Origin: an uncultured Clostridium sp.
GTDB taxonomy: Bacteria; Bacillota; Clostridia; Clostridiales; Clostridiaceae
Direction of reading: 5' to 3'
Assembly (NCBI GenBank): GCA_902785295.1
Contig: CACZYK010000034.1
Span: 12,588-76,587, forward strand
DNA: 64,000 nt
Shown: one piece after another, positions 38,976 through 47,593 of the stretch
Layout of the letters: each line of letters opens with the position of its first letter
How positions within the stretch are numbered: position 1 is the stretch's first letter
The notes under the pieces: generated by a model
What the model was told of the DNA's origin: nothing
What the model saw: the letters and a program-made list of their open reading frames with translations, nothing else
The model's database searches: none
Program-made: the position numbers and the translations under genes

Positions 38976-39446
38976 CTACAATGTTTTAACCCACTCATTG
39001 ATTTCCTGTCTAGTTGCTTTGTTAAAAAGCTTTCCTTCTATGATAACTGCACTTGGTGCTGATGGTTGCAATTCTTTTTGTGTATTTCCGAAACCACTGC
39101 CTCCAGAGGTTGCAAAAAGAATTATTCTTTTTCCAGAAAAATTATGTGCTTCTAAAAATGTATTAATGATTGTTGGTGCTACATACCACCAGATTGGAAA
39201 ACCCAAAATTATCTCATCATAAGCATTAATATCTATATCAGCATCCACTATTTCTGGTCTGAATTTTTTATCTTTCATCTCTACGCTGCTTCTGGATTTC
39301 TTATCCATCCAATTTAAATCTGCTTTTGTATAAGTTTCTTTGGGAGTGATTTCATATAAATCAGAATTTCCTGCTTCCGCAATCATTTCAGCTATCTTCT
39401 TTGTATTTCCAGTTGCACTAAAATATGCTACTAATTTTTTTCCCAT
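38976..39446 (-). CDS. Flavodoxin
   Basis: 156 residues, cytoplasmic, with VAYFSATGNTKKIAEM for FMN phosphate and EIILGFPIWWYVAP for the flavin ring, the same subfamily as the lipoprotein two genes downstream. The pair may pass electrons across or along the membrane, but no partner is proved. TTAGGAGG precedes the ATG, and a hairpin lies immediately upstream. Confidence 0.9.
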   Translation of the reverse strand: MGKKLVAYFSATGNTKKIAEMIAEAGNSDLYEITPKETYTKADLNWMDKKSRSSVEMKDKKFRPEIVDADIDINAYDEIILGFPIWWYVAPTIINTFLEAHNFSGKRIILFATSGGSGFGNTQKELQPSAPSAVIIEGKLFNKATRQEINEWVKTL

Positions 39447-39460
39447 ATGTTTTCCTCCTA

Positions 39461-39519
39461 AAATAAAAAGATGTATAAGGCAACATATTCATTTCCTACC
39501 TTATACACCTATTTTATTT
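39461..39519 (-). promoter_or_regulatory. Hairpin between lysR and the flavodoxin gene
   Basis: Arms 39461-39480 and 39499-39519 share about 18 pairs, with GTATAAGG/CCTTATAC perfect. On the minus strand the right arm runs into TTTTTATTTT directly before the flavodoxin ribosome site. It may be the lysR terminator, or, as a dyad in front of a LysR target, an operator. Confidence 0.55.
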
Positions 39520-39560
39520 CCTTTTTTGTATTATGTCTAATACCTATATTAAATTATTGT

Positions 39561-40439
39561 CTATGCCTCAAAAGCATTGATTTCTTCTATGAATTTATTC
39601 ACAGCCTGCGAATTTGGTATATTTCTTCGCCATGCAATTACTGTATTTGCAGTTATTTGTGGAAATAACCTTCTTTGAACAAGTAAATCTTCTCTCCAGT
39701 ATTTTGTAGCACCTTCAATAGAAACAGGGTATCCAAGCCCAAAGGAAGCCATGACCCCTGCATTTGTACCTAAGTTACTTGTAAAAGCTATTTGAATTTT
39801 GTTAAAATCCTTTCCAAACCAGTTAGCAAGTTCGCTTTGAACGCCCATTCTTTCTGGTAAGATAAGAGGTTTTTCAAGGAGATCCTGTTTTTCTATATAT
39901 TCTTTTTCTGCAAGCGGATCATCTGGTCGCATACTCACAACCCAATGGTCACTATCCATAATTCTGATATAATCAAGTCCTTTCGTATCTATCGGTTCCA
40001 TAAACAGCCCAACATCAACAAGTCCTTTATTCATCATTTCATATATTTTATCAGCTGTTGCTGTATGGATAGCAATCTGAACTAAAGGATACTTTTCTTT
40101 ATATTTTTTGCATATTTTAGCCAAAGTTTCTATAACTGTAAATTCTCCACATCCCACTGTAACAGTTCCTTCAATGAGTTCATTTGTCCCTTTTAGCTCT
40201 TCAAGTGTACGTTCTTCAAGGTCAAGAATTTCTAAAGCTCTTCTTTTTAGCAAAATTCCTTCATCTGTAAGCGTAATATTTTTTCCATTACGGATAAATA
40301 AGACTGTTCCCAGTTCTTCTTCAAATGCTGCAAGCTGCCTTGAAAGCGTCGGCTGAGTGATATGTAATTGTTCTGCTGCTTTGGTAAAGCTTTGTTCTTT
40401 CGCCACTGTTAAAAAATAACGTAATACCCTTAATTCCAT
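39561..40439 (-). CDS. LysR-family transcriptional regulator
   Basis: 292 residues. The N-terminal winged helix-turn-helix is TKAAEQLHITQPTLSRQLAA (residues about 18-37), followed by the linker helix and a periplasmic-binding-protein-like effector domain starting near residue 90. It is upstream of and on the same strand as the flavodoxin/cupin genes, which it probably controls. Codons here are less extreme in AT use (CTG, GAA/GAG, CAG) than in flanking genes. Confidence 0.93.
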   Translation of the reverse strand: MELRVLRYFLTVAKEQSFTKAAEQLHITQPTLSRQLAAFEEELGTVLFIRNGKNITLTDEGILLKRRALEILDLEERTLEELKGTNELIEGTVTVGCGEFTVIETLAKICKKYKEKYPLVQIAIHTATADKIYEMMNKGLVDVGLFMEPIDTKGLDYIRIMDSDHWVVSMRPDDPLAEKEYIEKQDLLEKPLILPERMGVQSELANWFGKDFNKIQIAFTSNLGTNAGVMASFGLGYPVSIEGATKYWREDLLVQRRLFPQITANTVIAWRRNIPNSQAVNKFIEEINAFEA

Positions 40440-40529
40440 CTGTCATTGTCCTTTATATTTTGCATAATATTTGATTCTTCAATCCAATAAAAACCAATTT
40501 AATAAACTCTTTTATTTTCACATAAGCAC

Positions 40530-40558
40530 ATTATATCATGGCAAATTTGCTTATACAA
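40530..40558 (-). promoter_or_regulatory. lysR promoter with a palindrome in the spacer
   Basis: Minus strand TTGTAT (40553-40558), 17-base spacer, TATAAT (40530-40535). The spacer contains the perfect palindrome GCAAATTTGC (40541-40550), a plausible operator. Confidence 0.6.
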
Positions 40559-40595
40559 TTTCTTGTTACTATAGATTGGAACAAAAGAGAACTAT

Positions 40596-40832
40596 TTAAT
40601 TAAAGATCATAAGAATTGCAATGGTGGCTATAGGATAATTACATCCAACAAATAAAACTAAAATTGGTATTAAAACAGATAGTACATAATATGTTTTTGA
40701 TTGATAAAGCCATCCATAAGGAAGTAGATGTGCACCGAAAATCATGACATATACCATCAGCATTTTTTCAGGTACAGCATTAGTTATAACGAAAAAATCT
40801 CTAAATAATACTATAATTGTTGTTAAAAACAT
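40596..40832 (-). pseudogene. C-terminal fragment of a DUF7010-like membrane protein
   Basis: The sequence NAVPEKMLMVYVMIFGAHLLP, here split by a helix break, and the following two helices resemble the C-terminal half of small four- to five-helix membrane proteins that I recall as DUF7010. The N-terminal half is missing and the first 17 residues do not fit, so this is a truncated gene. It lies at the edge of the cluster that looks imported. Confidence 0.45.
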
Positions 40833-40881
40833 ATTTATAGCATATAATAAGTTATATAAATAGAGATAAGGAGAAAATTTT

Positions 40882-42176
40882 ATGTTAATGAAGTTAAGTG
40901 TAGAGAACTTTAAATCCTTTAATGAATTAAGTGAATTAACTATGATGCCTTCAAATAAAATAAGAAAAAATAATGAGCATAAATCTTCAATAAGAAATGT
41001 TGGTATTTTAAAATCAGCAGTTATTTATGGAGCTAATGCATCAGGACAGTAGAATCAATATCAATGTTTTGTAAAAATCAAGAAGAAAATATTAAAAAGA
41101 CCTCTACTTTTGAAGTCCAAATTATGAAAAATAAAAGGTTTTATGCCTATGGTTTTGAATTACTACTTAGTAGTAAAAAAATAGTTTCTGAATGGATTTA
41201 TGAGTTATTCCCAACAGGAGAAGCTAAAAGATTATTTGAACACATAGTAGGAACTGAAGGAATTATAGATGAAGGAGTAAAATTATCTAAAGAAGATAAA
41301 CTTAAATTTAAAACCTATGCAGATGATTTAAAAGATAATGACTCTGTATTATTTATTTATGAAATGAATAGAAATAAAAGATTTGATAATGATTCTAAAT
41401 TAGTTTTCTTCAAGGATATATATGAGTGGTTTAATTCTGATTTAAATATACTAAAGCCTAATATGCCAATTACAAACTTTGAATATTACTATGATTTAGA
41501 ATCTCTTAACTATATAAATAAAATAATAAAAACTTTTGATACTGGAATAAGTGAAGTTAATATTAAGGAAATATCTTTAGATGAATTATCTAACAGATTA
41601 CCTAAAGAAATATTTATGGATATAATATCAAAAATGAAAAATAGCATGATAAATAATCATAAAGAAGTGAAACTCTCAATGAGATCCAATTTTGAATTTT
41701 TCAATATTTCAATAAAAGAGGGCGAAGAGCCTGTTGTAACAACAATAACATTAAAACATGCAAATTCTTTTTATGATTTTAGATTTGATGAGGAATCAGA
41801 TGGTACTAGAAGATTATTTGATTTACTAGATATACTTTTAAGTAAAAATGAAAATGCTATTTATGTGGTAGATGAACTAGAAAGAAGCCTACATCCAAAA
41901 CTAACTTTTCATTTTATAGAATTGTTTCAAAAGCTAAATACCAAAAAAAATGTTCAACTAATATTTACAACTCATGAACCATCAATTATGGATTATTCTT
42001 TATTTAGAAGAGATGAAATATGGTTTGTTGAAAGAAATAACTCTAATTCTTCTAAATTATATTCATTAGATATGTTTAAAGAACGATATGATAAAAAATT
42101 AAGTAAGGCTTACTTAGAAGGAAGATATGGTGCTATTCCAATATTTCAAAGTTTCACTTATGATAAGGAGGATTAA
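40882..42176 (+). pseudogene. AAA ATPase of an AbiL/RloA-like defence pair, internally deleted
   Basis: An ATG at 40882 behind AAGGAG opens a frame with MKLSVENFKSFNELS, the N-terminal strand typical of ABC/AAA-type defence ATPases. It reaches the P-loop GANASGQ and meets a TAG at 41050, exactly where GANASGKS should be. The other frame, from about 41064, carries the rest, including DGTRRLFDLL, VVDELERSLHP (Walker B) and LIFTTHEPSIMD (His switch). About 30 codons after the P-loop are missing, so the ATPase cannot bind ATP. The remaining 370-residue frame could be translated but without a P-loop. Confidence 0.8.
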
Positions 42177-42179
42177 TTT

Positions 42180-42257
42180 ATGCCACCAGTTCGTTCCTAT
42201 ACAAATTGGAATAAAAGAAGTTCAGATAAACTAGAAAAAATAGAGCCATTAATATAG
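42180..42257 (+). pseudogene. N-terminal remnant of RloB
   Basis: An ATG three bases after the ATPase gene, behind AAGGAGG, encodes MPPVRSYTNWNKRSSDKLEK then stops. MPPVRSYTNWNKR is the usual start of RloB-type proteins paired with this ATPase (recalled). The rest of RloB is gone. With the ATPase lesion it shows decay of a complete defence operon. Confidence 0.6.
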
Positions 42258-42297
42258 GGAAAATAATTCAAAGTATAAAAGATGATAATTTTTTATA

Positions 42298-42326
42298 TTG
42301 ATATAAGTTTATTGGTTTGATATAAT
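42298..42326 (+). promoter_or_regulatory. Promoter of the acidic protein gene
   Basis: TTGATA (42298-42303), 17-base spacer, TATAAT (42321-42326), 32 bases before the start codon. Confidence 0.7.
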
Positions 42327-42358
42327 AAATTTTACTATAAAAATAGGTGGTGTTATTT

Positions 42359-42808
42359 ATGGGCAAATATACAGATGATGATTACTGTGATATATATGAA
42401 AAGAAGATATGTGATAACTGTGGCAAATGCTTAGAAGAGGAAGGAATTGATATAAGAGCTATAAAAATTGAAGATATAGCTAAGGATGTAGCTGAAAATA
42501 AAGCTCTTGAAGAAGAATATATGGCTAAGCTTAAAGAACTTAAAGAGGAAGAAGAAGCAATGGAAGAGTTTGAAAGAGAATTACCTCCTCTAGATATAGA
42601 TGAAGAAGAATTAAAAGCTGCATATAAAAAACTTCAAGAAGAAACAGGAATAGATTTTTCAGATTATGATGAAGATGAGGAATATGAAGATGCATTTGAC
42701 CATATAGTATCTCTTGAAGATGCAGATTTAGCAGAAGAGGGAGCTATAGATGAATTAACTGAAGAGGTATTTCCAGGAGTTAGAAAGCTTAAAAAAACTA
42801 AAAAATAA
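42359..42808 (+). CDS. Acidic protein with N-terminal Cys motif, unknown function
   Basis: 149 residues, more than a quarter Asp/Glu. The N terminus reads DDYCDIYEKKICDNCGKCLE, a C-x8-C-x2-C-x2-C pattern that could bind zinc or an Fe-S cluster. The rest is a helical acidic region with no known domain. The start ATG 42359 has GGTGGTG seven bases upstream; an upstream GTG is less well placed. I do not recognise a function. It is followed by a terminator that overlaps the next gene's ribosome site. Confidence 0.7.
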   Translation: MGKYTDDDYCDIYEKKICDNCGKCLEEEGIDIRAIKIEDIAKDVAENKALEEEYMAKLKELKEEEEAMEEFERELPPLDIDEEELKAAYKKLQEETGIDFSDYDEDEEYEDAFDHIVSLEDADLAEEGAIDELTEEVFPGVRKLKKTKK

Positions 42809-42818
42809 ATTTTTGAAT

Positions 42819-42877
42819 AAAATCATCTCAAGTTAGAAACAATACTAATGAAGTATTTAATTTGAGGTGATTTTTTT
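42819..42877 (+). terminator. Terminator whose 3' arm is the ribosome site of the next gene
   Basis: AAAATCATCTCAA (42819-42831) pairs with TTGAGGTGATTTT (42862-42874), followed by T. The arm GAGGTGA is the Shine-Dalgarno of the lipoprotein gene starting at 42878, so the hairpin would both end transcription and hide that site in a read-through RNA. Confidence 0.75.
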
Positions 42878-43423
42878 ATGAATAAAAAGAAATTAACTTG
42901 TCTTATTATTTCTTTAGGATTAAGTTTATCCTTAGCAGGATGTGGTTGTGGAAGGAATAATGATGGCAATAATACAGTAGGAAATGTAATTGAAAATGGA
43001 GCCAATACTGTTGGTGATACTGTAAAGGACGTCGGAGAAGGAGCTGCAAATATAGTTGACAATATAACAGATACAACTATGAATTATAATGCTTCCGACT
43101 TTAGAAGAGACTTAGAAAAAAGTGGAGCTAAAGTAGAAGAAACAGAAGCCTCACAATCACATTTTTCTATTGATAATAAAGACTATACAATAGATGGAGA
43201 GAGAATATCTGTCTATGAGTATGATGAAGATGCAGCTTCTACTTTAAAAAATGATTTAAGCACAGTAACAAACAACGGAGCCACAATTAATAATAAAGAT
43301 GTTAAATGGAACAAAAAAGCTCACATCTATAAAAAGGGAAGAATAGTTGTTGTATATGATGGTGACAATGAAAAGGTATTAAAAGTTTTAAATGATACAT
43401 TAGGAAATTCTCTATTGAAATAA
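42878..43423 (+). CDS. Putative lipoprotein of unknown function
   Basis: 181 residues with a clear lipoprotein signal: a Lys-rich start, a hydrophobic core and the lipobox SLAGCGC with Cys at about residue 22. A Gly/Asn/Val-rich stretch (NTVGNVIENGANTVGDTVKD) follows, then a globular part with YTIDGERISVYEYDED. I do not recognise the family. It probably sits on the outer face of the membrane. Because of the hairpin before it, it must have its own promoter or be read only through the terminator. Confidence 0.75.
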   Translation: MNKKKLTCLIISLGLSLSLAGCGCGRNNDGNNTVGNVIENGANTVGDTVKDVGEGAANIVDNITDTTMNYNASDFRRDLEKSGAKVEETEASQSHFSIDNKDYTIDGERISVYEYDEDAASTLKNDLSTVTNNGATINNKDVKWNKKAHIYKKGRIVVVYDGDNEKVLKVLNDTLGNSLLK

Positions 43424-43448
43424 TTAAAAGCCCTATAAACGTAATAAG

Positions 43449-43478
43449 TTATGGTATAATAATTATAATAAACCATAA
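43449..43478 (+). promoter_or_regulatory. Extended -10 promoter of gshAB inside an inverted repeat
   Basis: TGGTATAAT (43452-43460) is an extended -10 with no good -35. It lies within TTATGGT (43449-43455) and ACCATAA (43472-43478), arms that could form a repressor site over the promoter. A terminator role for the lipoprotein gene is also possible, since T-rich sequence follows. Confidence 0.45.
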
Positions 43479-43533
43479 TTTTATTATGTTTATTGGGATT
43501 TTATTATTTTCATTAGAAGAAAAGGAGTATAAA

Positions 43534-45837
43534 ATGTTACAAAAACTAAAAGAACTATTTAATTGGAAAGAACTTTTAAAAGTAAATATAGGTATAGAAA
43601 GAGAAGGATTAAGGGTTAATGAAAATGGAACATTATCTAAAGAAAATCATCCTTCTGTTTTTGGAGATAAGCTTAAAAATCCATATATAACAACAGATTT
43701 TTCTGAAAGCCAAGTGGAACTTATAACTCCTACTTTTAAAAGTAGTGAAGACACATATAATTTTTTAAATAATCTTTATGATATTTCTGTTCTTGAAATA
43801 AAAGATGAATATTTATGGCCTCAATCAATGCCTTGTATAATACCAGAGGACGAAAGCATTATAAAAATAGCAAGTTTTAATGATTCTATAGAGGGTATTG
43901 AATCAAGAGTATATAGGGAAAACCTTGTTAAAAAATATGGTAGAAAAAAACAGCTTATATCTGGAATCCATTATAATTTTTCTTTTGATGAAGATATAAT
44001 AAAAAAGTTATTTAAAAACAGTAATACAAATGAAGATTATAAAACCTTTAAAGATAATTTATATTTAAAGGTTACAAGAAATTATTTAAGATATAGTTGG
44101 CTTATTATATACTTATTAGGTTCAAGTAGTCTTGTCCATGAAAGTTATATAGAAAAAGATAATGACTTAGAGAAAATTTCAAAAGATAGCTTTTCAAATG
44201 TAGGTGCAGTATCTTATAGAAATGGAGAGGGTGGATATAAAAATAATATAGAGTTATTTCCTGATTATTATTCTGTTAAAGGGTATGTAGATAGTATAAA
44301 TAAATGGGTGGACAAGAAATACATACAAAGTCATAAGGAATTATATAGTTCAGTAAGATTAAAGGCAAAGGATAAAAAGGATTTATTAAACTCTTTATTA
44401 AAAGATGGTATATATTATTTAGAGTATAGAAATATAGATATTAATCCTTTTGATAAATGTGGTATAAGCCTTAAGGATTTAACTTTTCTTCAATTATTTA
44501 ATTTATTTCTTCTTATAAAGGAGGAAAGTGATTATAAACTTTGGCAAGAAGAAGCTTTATTTAATCAAAGGGTAATTTCAAAGTATGGAAATAATGATAT
44601 AAATTTAAAATTAGATGGAGAGGAAATTTCTAAAGAAAAGTGGGCTTTAGAAATTTTAAAGGAAATAGAAATAATTAATAATGAACTTAAGTTAGGAAAA
44701 GATGAAATAATATCTTATGAAGTTAGTAAGGTTAAAGATTATAAATTAACTTACTCTTATAAGATTATAGAAAAGGTAAAAGAAGAGGGTTATGTAAATG
44801 CTCATATTAATTTAGCAAAGAAATATAAAGAAGAGGCGTTTAAAAATAGATTTAAGCTTTTAGGCTATGAAGATATGGAATTATCTACTCAAATTCTTAT
44901 GAAGGAATCAATTAAAAGAGGAATAAGGGTAGAGGTTATTGATAAAAGCGAAAACTTTATATCTCTTAAAAAAGATAATAAAATTGAATATGTAAAACAG
45001 GCTACTAAAACTTCTAAAGATAATTATGTTTCAGTTTTAATGATGGAAAATAAAGTAGTTACTAAAAAGATATTAAAAGATGCAGGAATAAAAGTGCCAG
45101 AAGGAAAGGAATTTCATTCTATTGAAGAAGCAAAATATAATATAGAAGAATTTATTAAAAAACCTATAGTAGTAAAACCTAAATCAACAAACTTTGGACT
45201 TGGAATAAGCATTTTCCCTAAAGGTGGACAAAAAGAGGACATAACAAAAGCCTTAGCTATTGCATTTAGCCATGATAATACAGTTTTAATAGAAGAGTTT
45301 ATAGAAGGAAAAGAATATAGATTTTTAGTAATAGGAGATAAAGTAGCAGGAATACTTCATAGGGTACCAGCTAATGTTTTAGGAAATGGAATAAATACAA
45401 TAGAGGAACTTGTTAAGGAAAAGAACAAAAGTTCTCTAAGGGGGAAAGGGTATAAAACACCTTTAGAGAAAATAAACCTTGATGAAAATGCAAAATTATT
45501 TTTAAAACAAAGTAATAAAGATATAAATTACATTCCAAAGAAAGAGGAGCTTGTTTATTTAAGAGAAAACTCTAATATAAGCACAGGCGGAGATAGCATA
45601 GACTATACAGATGATATAAAAGAAAGGTTTAAAACTATAGCTGTTAATTGTTCAAAGGCTATTGGAGCTAATATTTGTGGTGTTGATATGATGATTAAAG
45701 ACTATAAGGATGAAAACTCTGAATATGGAATAATTGAATTAAACTTCAATCCAGCTATACACATACATAGTTTTCCTTATATAGGGAAGGAGAGAAATAT
45801 AGCTAAAGAAGTGTTAAAATTATTAGAATTAATTTAA
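43534..45837 (+). CDS. gshAB: Bifunctional glutamate-cysteine ligase/glutathione synthetase GshAB
   Basis: 767 residues that make glutathione in two steps. The N-terminal part is gamma-glutamylcysteine ligase: NIGIEREGLRVN, TTDFSESQVELITP and GIHYNFSFD with substrate and metal residues. The C-terminal ATP-grasp part, from about residue 500, has KPIVVKPKSTNFGLGIS, VLIEEFIEGKEYRFLV and GIIELNFNPAIHIH for ATP, Mg2+ and product. The start ATG 43534 is preceded by AAAAGGAG; the upstream in-frame ATG has no site. Fusion enzymes of this type occur in some Firmicutes and are unusual among clostridia. Confidence 0.95.
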   Translation: MLQKLKELFNWKELLKVNIGIEREGLRVNENGTLSKENHPSVFGDKLKNPYITTDFSESQVELITPTFKSSEDTYNFLNNLYDISVLEIKDEYLWPQSMPCIIPEDESIIKIASFNDSIEGIESRVYRENLVKKYGRKKQLISGIHYNFSFDEDIIKKLFKNSNTNEDYKTFKDNLYLKVTRNYLRYSWLIIYLLGSSSLVHESYIEKDNDLEKISKDSFSNVGAVSYRNGEGGYKNNIELFPDYYSVKGYVDSINKWVDKKYIQSHKELYSSVRLKAKDKKDLLNSLLKDGIYYLEYRNIDINPFDKCGISLKDLTFLQLFNLFLLIKEESDYKLWQEEALFNQRVISKYGNNDINLKLDGEEISKEKWALEILKEIEIINNELKLGKDEIISYEVSKVKDYKLTYSYKIIEKVKEEGYVNAHINLAKKYKEEAFKNRFKLLGYEDMELSTQILMKESIKRGIRVEVIDKSENFISLKKDNKIEYVKQATKTSKDNYVSVLMMENKVVTKKILKDAGIKVPEGKEFHSIEEAKYNIEEFIKKPIVVKPKSTNFGLGISIFPKGGQKEDITKALAIAFSHDNTVLIEEFIEGKEYRFLVIGDKVAGILHRVPANVLGNGINTIEELVKEKNKSSLRGKGYKTPLEKINLDENAKLFLKQSNKDINYIPKKEELVYLRENSNISTGGDSIDYTDDIKERFKTIAVNCSKAIGANICGVDMMIKDYKDENSEYGIIELNFNPAIHIHSFPYIGKERNIAKEVLKLLELI

Positions 45838-45848
45838 GCTAAAAAAGA

Positions 45849-45917
45849 GCAGAATAAATATTAGCAGTTTCTCTTAAGTTTATAGAGTAGAGGAGTAAAA
45901 CAATATATTTATTCTGC
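45849..45917. terminator. Large hairpin after gshAB
   Basis: GCAGAATAAATATT (45849-45862) pairs with AATATATTTATTCTGC (45902-45917) around a 39-base loop that has its own CTCT/AGAG pairing. A T-rich tract follows. It probably ends gshAB transcription. Confidence 0.6.
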
Positions 45918-45962
45918 ATTTTCTATTCTATAGGAAATTATTATATATTTCGAAAATTGTGA

Positions 45963-46016
45963 ATAACTTGCTAAGTTAATAATAAAGCTTAATAAAAGAA
46001 ACAAGTTTAAGAATTT
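45963..46016. repeat. Dispersed 54-bp repeat, copy R1
   Basis: From ATAACTTG to AATTT, 46 of 54 positions match 60313-60366 without gaps; the longest identical block is TAATAAAGCTT. It lies between the 3' ends of gshAB and the recombinase gene. No open frame is seen. Confidence 0.65.
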
Positions 46017-46032
46017 CCTTTCATTTGGTTAG

Positions 46033-46104
46033 AAAGTATTAATTATTACTTTGCGTTGACTTGGAGCTTGTCGACAGAAAAAGCAAAGTAATAATTAATA
46101 CTTT
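46033..46104. repeat. Hairpin element B: GTCGACAAGCTCCAAGTC loop on a perfect 22-bp stem
   Basis: Arms 46033-46054 and 46083-46104 are perfectly complementary over 22 bases. The 28-base loop, read on the minus strand, contains GTCGACAAGCTCCAAGTC (46058-46075), one base different from element A at 9.7 kb. The stem has no similarity to that of A. It touches the recombinase stop codon and will act as its terminator. Confidence 0.8.
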
Positions 46105-46105
46105 T

Positions 46106-47479
46106 TTATAAATCTGCTAGTGGGTTAGATTTTATAGCTTCTCTTAAAGTTTCATCATCAACATGAGTATATATTTGAGTCGTAGAAATGTCTTCATGTC
46201 CTAGTATTCCTTGAAGGCTTCTTATATCAACATTTCCATGCTTATACATAAGGGTAGCTGCTGTATGTCTTAATTTATGAGGAGTGTAATTAGCATCTGT
46301 AAGACCAGCTTCTTGAATTTTTTTCTTAACCATAATTTCAACAGTTCTTTTATTTATTTTTTTATATTTGGAAGATAAAAAAAGATATTCTTTATTTTCT
46401 AAAGTTGCTTTAGAATCATCTCTTACTTTTAAATAATTTTCAATAGCTTTTAAACAAGCATGATTTAAATAAACAGTTCTTTCTTTATTTCCTTTACCTA
46501 CAATTGTAAGTGTATCATTTTTTATTCTTTTTATTTTTATAGAGCAGAGTTCAGAAATTCTCATACCACAATTTAAGAACAATACAAAAATACAATAATC
46601 TCTAGCATAATTTTTATCCTTTTTATTCATAGAATTTAAAAGTATTTTACATTGTTCAAGTGTAAGATATATTGGATTTCTTTTTTCTTTTTTAGGGGTT
46701 TCTAATTCTAAAGTTGGATTTTCATCTATAATTTTAGCTTTTCGATTAAGATATGCAAATAAAGCTCTTAAAGCAGAAACTTTTCTAGAACGCGTATATG
46801 TTCCATTTTCTCTTACTTTTTCTGCATAAGAAAGAAAAGCATATATATCTGTAAGAGTTATATTTTTCATGAAATCATTAGTTATATCATTTATTTTTAC
46901 CTCCTCAAGTTTTTTAGCTTCTTTTTCTTGACCTTTATAAACCTTCATAAACTTTAGAAAAAGTGAAATATCAATAACATATCCATCAACAGTGTTTTTA
47001 GATTTTCCTCTTATAACTTCATAATAATCAATAAAGCCATTAAGAAATTCAGGATAATCATTGATATTTCGTATATCCATACCTAACAAATTTGAAATTG
47101 AATTATCATTAATATTTTTTTCTAGTTCTATTTTTTTTACTGAATTTTTTTTATTCTTCTTTTTTATTTTGACTTTATCTGACTTTTCACTTAAATAAAT
47201 TTCTCTAAGCCCAGAAGCCTTTATCCAATTTTGTATTGTTCTAATATTAACCTCATATATTTCACTAAGTTTTGAAGTTTTTATTTTATGTTTTATGTAT
47301 AAAATATATAAATCTTGTAAAAGATAATAATATGGTTCTGTATTTGAGTTATTTTGAAGTTTTTCATACAAACTTTTTATTATAATTTTATCCTGTGTAG
47401 TTAAAAATATACTTAAAAGTTGTTTGATTTCTTCAGGATATTCATAGTTTTTATATTTTTCGTTTTTGTTATTGTTCAT
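46106..47479 (-). CDS. Tyrosine recombinase with N-terminal helix-turn-helix
   Basis: 457 residues. Residues about 50-95 hold a helix-turn-helix, SKLSEIYEVNIRTIQNWIKA, not found in XerC/D. A SAM-like core-binding domain follows (about 145-250), then the catalytic domain with Arg in GMRISELCSI, Lys in VGKGNKERTV, HKLRHTAATL, GHEDISTTQIY and Tyr in IYTHVDDE. So all catalytic residues are present. It is longer than XerC/D (about 300). No attachment duplications or phage genes are nearby, and the gene looks resident. A 38-base palindrome 77 bases upstream is a candidate binding or crossover site. TTAGGAGG precedes the ATG. Confidence 0.88.
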   Translation of the reverse strand: MNNNKNEKYKNYEYPEEIKQLLSIFLTTQDKIIIKSLYEKLQNNSNTEPYYYLLQDLYILYIKHKIKTSKLSEIYEVNIRTIQNWIKASGLREIYLSEKSDKVKIKKKNKKNSVKKIELEKNINDNSISNLLGMDIRNINDYPEFLNGFIDYYEVIRGKSKNTVDGYVIDISLFLKFMKVYKGQEKEAKKLEEVKINDITNDFMKNITLTDIYAFLSYAEKVRENGTYTRSRKVSALRALFAYLNRKAKIIDENPTLELETPKKEKRNPIYLTLEQCKILLNSMNKKDKNYARDYCIFVLFLNCGMRISELCSIKIKRIKNDTLTIVGKGNKERTVYLNHACLKAIENYLKVRDDSKATLENKEYLFLSSKYKKINKRTVEIMVKKKIQEAGLTDANYTPHKLRHTAATLMYKHGNVDIRSLQGILGHEDISTTQIYTHVDDETLREAIKSNPLADL

Positions 47480-47555
47480 AATGCGAAATTTACCTCCTAA
47501 AATGCCCTTAAAGCCTTATAAATACTATATCACAAAGTTTTCGTTTTTTCAATAT

Positions 47556-47593
47556 ATCTAATTTCGCTAAAGGCTAATTTAGCGAAATTAGAT
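47556..47593. promoter_or_regulatory. 38-bp perfect palindrome upstream of the recombinase
   Basis: ATCTAATTTCGCTAAA (47556-47571), central GGCTAA, and the exact complement (47578-47593): two 16-base arms and a six-base centre. GCGAAATTTA recurs at the recombinase ribosome site. No T run follows on either strand as a terminator would need. The remaining gap to 47937 is AT-rich spacer with no gene seen. Confidence 0.7.

Noticed and set aside
46106..47479. Prophage or integrative element driven by the tyrosine recombinase
   Set aside because: No phage or conjugation genes, tRNA target or attachment duplications nearby; flanking genes are ordinary chromosomal ones.
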